Assembly: GCF_005405385.1 (NCBI RefSeq) | Contig: NZ_BJDY01000002.1 | Span: 62,001-126,000, forward strand | DNA: 64,000 nt | Reading direction: 5' to 3' | Source of the DNA: Lactiplantibacillus mudanjiangensis | Lineage (GTDB): Bacteria; Bacillota; Bacilli; Lactobacillales; Lactobacillaceae | Shown: in pieces, positions 61,774-64,000 of the stretch | Numbering within the stretch: position 1 is the first letter of the stretch | Layout: every line of letters begins with the position of its first letter | Position numbers and translations under genes: made by a program | Notes under the pieces: model-generated | What the model was told of the DNA's origin: nothing | Database searches by the model: none | Seen by the model: only the letters and a program-made list of their open reading frames with translations

Positions 61774-63126
61774 ATGAAGGTTAATGTTGAGAAACTTCAA
61801 GAACCGTTACTCAAAGCATCCGGTTGGGTCCAACAGAATAGTATTTTGCAAGCGATTAAGAACGCCTTTATCATGACGATCCCATTCTCAATCATTGGGT
61901 CTTTTTCGAACTTAATCAAAATGCAATTAGATGCATGGATTAAGAGTGCACACATCAACAATGTCTGGCTAACGAATACGAGCGACTTATTTGGTTATAT
62001 CAATACGGCAACGTTAGGTATTATTGGGATTATCGTTGTGCTTTGTTCGTCTTATTCTTATGCCCGTGAATTGCAGAAGAAATATCAAACGGTTAACGTC
62101 TTCTTAGCTGTGATCTTAGCACTGGCGGCCTACTTCGTGATGGTTCCCAAGAACATCAACTTTGCCGATCCTAAAGCAAAAATCATCGAAGGGTTTGCGA
62201 CAAGTTTCTTTGATTACTCTGGCATGTTTACCGGACTAATTGTTGGGATGATTTCGGTTTATATTTATGCCCGCTTAAGTAAAAGTAAGATCAAAATTAA
62301 GATGCCAGATAGTGTCCCACAAAATATTTTTGATTCATTTGCCTCATTGATTCCGATTACAGGGGCCTTATTCATCTTTGGTATTGTTCGAATTATCATT
62401 CAAAGTCTCGGTTTTGTTTCACTGATCGAATTAATTTCAGAAGTTTTAATCAAGCCATTATTAACGGTCGGGACTGGATTACCAGCGATTATTGTCGTCA
62501 TTCTGGTCGAACAAATCCTTTGGTTCTTAGGTCTTCATGGGGTCAATATTGTTTGGGGTGTCATGTCGGCGTTCTGGTTACCATTATTTTTACAAGACGT
62601 TGCCAAATATGCCGCAACTCAAAGTTTTGCTGGTATTTCAATTGCGCCGAATACGATGACGAACGTTTATGCCATGATCGGTGGTTCTGGGGCGACATTT
62701 GGTCTACTGATTGCGATGTTAATCTTTACCCGCAAAGGTGAAAAAGAACGTGAAATTGCGAAATTAGGGTTCATTCCAGGATGTTTTGGGATTAACGAAC
62801 CAATTATTTTCGGGTTACCAATCGTATTGAATCCAATTATGTTTATTCCTTGGATCGTCGCACCGTTAATGAACGCTATTATTGCCTACGTCGTGACCAA
62901 GATTGGTTGGGTTGTTCCGCTAGTGGTCTTGAATTCCGGTAACGAACCCATTTTCTTGAGTACTTGGATTTTAGGGGCATTCCATACAAGTCCAGTTGTC
63001 TTGACTTTAGTCTTGGTCATTTTAGATGTGCTGGTTTATGCACCATTTGTTATTTTGAATCAACGTAGTGAACGGGCCCAATTTGCTAAAGAAGCAAAGT
63101 TGGCTGCCGCTGCTAGTGAGTCTTAG
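61774..63126 (+). CDS. PTS system EIIC component, lactose/cellobiose family
   Basis: 450 residues, about ten membrane helices, with the conserved GCFGINEPIIFGLPIVLNP loop. Moves a beta-glycoside or oligosaccharide across the membrane during phosphorylation. No EIIA or EIIB gene is adjacent in the window, so these are either further downstream or supplied from another locus. Regulated by the GntR and CcpA sites in front of it. Confidence 0.94.
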   Translation: MKVNVEKLQEPLLKASGWVQQNSILQAIKNAFIMTIPFSIIGSFSNLIKMQLDAWIKSAHINNVWLTNTSDLFGYINTATLGIIGIIVVLCSSYSYARELQKKYQTVNVFLAVILALAAYFVMVPKNINFADPKAKIIEGFATSFFDYSGMFTGLIVGMISVYIYARLSKSKIKIKMPDSVPQNIFDSFASLIPITGALFIFGIVRIIIQSLGFVSLIELISEVLIKPLLTVGTGLPAIIVVILVEQILWFLGLHGVNIVWGVMSAFWLPLFLQDVAKYAATQSFAGISIAPNTMTNVYAMIGGSGATFGLLIAMLIFTRKGEKEREIAKLGFIPGCFGINEPIIFGLPIVLNPIMFIPWIVAPLMNAIIAYVVTKIGWVVPLVVLNSGNEPIFLSTWILGAFHTSPVVLTLVLVILDVLVYAPFVILNQRSERAQFAKEAKLAAAASES

Positions 63127-63152
63127 GGATAAGAGGAAGGTAGAGTTGTCTT

Positions 63153-64000
63153 ATGAAGAATGTCGCAGTCGTGGCACATACGCATTGGGATTTTGAATGG
63201 TACTTCACCCGTCAAGAGGCACGCGTGCAATTTGCCTATCATATGGATGAAGTTCTTGAAGCGTTGGAAACGAATGCCCTAGATTATTACTTATTAGATG
63301 GTCAAATGGCGATTGTTGATGATTATTTACAAGCTGATCCAGAACAATTGCCGATTATGAAAAAATGGGTCAAAGCGGGGCGGTTGTTTGTTGGCCCGTG
63401 GTATACCCAAATTGATGAACTAGTGACAACTGGTGAATCGATTGTCCGAAACTTACAGCAGGGCTTGAAATTAGCTAATGAATTAGGTGGCGCCATGCCA
63501 ATTGGGTACTTGCCAGATTCATTTGGCCAAGGCCAAGATATGCCCAAGATCTACAATGGTTTTGGCATTGATAAAGCCATTTTCTGGCGTGGAATGCCAG
63601 CTGAGCAATCTGCTCGGTATTTTTATTGGACTAGCGATGATGATTCAAAGTTATTAGTCGCTAATCTACGTAATGGTTATCCGGTGGGCACCGAGCTGAT
63701 GGAATCTGAAGATTATCCGTCATTATTGCAAAAGATTAGTTCAGATACTGATGCGACGAATTTGGTTTTACCGGTCGGTGGTGATCAACGACCAGTTGAC
63801 TTTAAGTTAAAAGATCGCATTAAAGCGGCTAACGCGAGTCAAGCTGACTATCAGCTGTATGAGAGTAATTATCCGGAATATTTTGAAAAGCTAGCTCAGG
63901 AACCAAATTTACCAACATATACGGGTGAGTTTGTTGATCCTAGTACGTCTAAGATTCATCGGGGCATCTTTTCGTCACGCGCAGATTTAAAACAGTTATA
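63153..64000 (+). CDS. Glycoside hydrolase family 38 alpha-mannosidase, 5' part (3' end outside window)
   Basis: ATG at 63153; the frame is open to the window end (282 codons seen). N-terminus MKNVAVVAHTHWDFEWYFTR has the GH38 zinc site (HTHWD), and GYLPDSFGQGQDMPKI matches the conserved nucleophile-loop region. Cytosolic, no signal peptide, so it probably acts on imported, perhaps phosphorylated, mannosides such as those brought in by the preceding EIIC. Similar to MngB. Starts 27 bases after the EIIC stop. Confidence 0.92.
   Translation, partial: MKNVAVVAHTHWDFEWYFTRQEARVQFAYHMDEVLEALETNALDYYLLDGQMAIVDDYLQADPEQLPIMKKWVKAGRLFVGPWYTQIDELVTTGESIVRNLQQGLKLANELGGAMPIGYLPDSFGQGQDMPKIYNGFGIDKAIFWRGMPAEQSARYFYWTSDDDSKLLVANLRNGYPVGTELMESEDYPSLLQKISSDTDATNLVLPVGGDQRPVDFKLKDRIKAANASQADYQLYESNYPEYFEKLAQEPNLPTYTGEFVDPSTSKIHRGIFSSRADLKQL

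Overview
The window is a low-to-mid GC Gram-positive chromosome segment, and almost everything in it reads as Lactiplantibacillus (Lactobacillus) plantarum or a very close relative. The reasons are the gene order (glnA ... rplU-prp-rpmA ... efp-asp23-nusB-folD-xseAB-ispA-tlyA-argR-recN ... gmk-rpoZ-coaBC-priA-fmt-rsmB-pppL-prkC-rsgA-rpe-thiN ... rpmB | asp23-fakA ... recG-plsX-acpP-rnc-smc-ftsY-ylxM-ffh-rpsP-khpA ... rimM-trmD-rplS), frequent TTG/GTG starts, lactobacillus-type small secreted proteins, and a GntR/PTS/GH38 sugar locus. Species assignment is inference from recalled synteny; no search was run.

Layout. 1-3.6 kb: 3' part of glnA, then three co-directional genes of unknown function. 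3.67-6.2 kb is an accessory patch beside tRNA-Arg(UCU). It holds a terminator, degenerate type I-E-like CRISPR repeats (one pair still separated by a 33-nt spacer), a leaderless small gene pair on the minus strand that looks like a toxin tip plus immunity relic, a secreted SH3-like protein, a 40-aa membrane microprotein and a 51-aa basic protein. 6.3-33.8 kb is mostly housekeeping on the plus strand: a TetR regulator, L21/Prp/L27, an M24 peptidase, EF-P, nucleotide/folate/DNA-repair/isoprenoid genes, the OpuC-type quaternary amine importer, then the gmk-to-thiN run with its Ser/Thr kinase-phosphatase pair. An unknown minus-strand gene at 21.2-21.6 kb has three LexA-like boxes around its promoter. 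34.4-35.4 kb carries a HAD phosphatase and L28 on the minus strand. 35.6-52.6 kb holds fatty-acid (FakA, PlsX, ACP), RNase III, SMC, SRP (FtsY, YlxM, Ffh) and ribosome (S16, KhpA, RimM, TrmD, L19) genes. 52.7-64 kb is more variable: an SPFH protein, a RelBE-type toxin-antitoxin pair, secreted proteins, PepD, YitT, a tautomerase, LysA, an ABM monooxygenase with an operator-loaded promoter, and a GntR-controlled PTS EIIC plus GH38 alpha-mannosidase, the latter cut by the window end.

The most striking non-genic structure is a family of four long, highly structured, non-coding elements (about 340-540 bp) at 33.87-34.36 (inverted), 37.83-38.17, 50.23-50.77 and 59.77-60.28 kb. Three copies have two mutually inverted arms, with CTGTGGG..GACCGGTTC.AGCCAAAAAGCGG-type cores facing each other. 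The fourth has only one arm. Ends are short AAAGGTTGA/TCAACCTTT-type terminal inverted repeats, and at least two copies (three with an ambiguity) are bracketed by 9-11-bp perfect direct repeats that look like target-site duplications. They lie only between genes, and one splits the normally contiguous khpA-rimM ribosomal operon. This looks like a non-autonomous mobile family, and I do not recall a description of it.

Start codons were moved inward from the longest reading frame wherever a Shine-Dalgarno sequence or the family's usual N-terminus argued for it; the reason is given in each entry.
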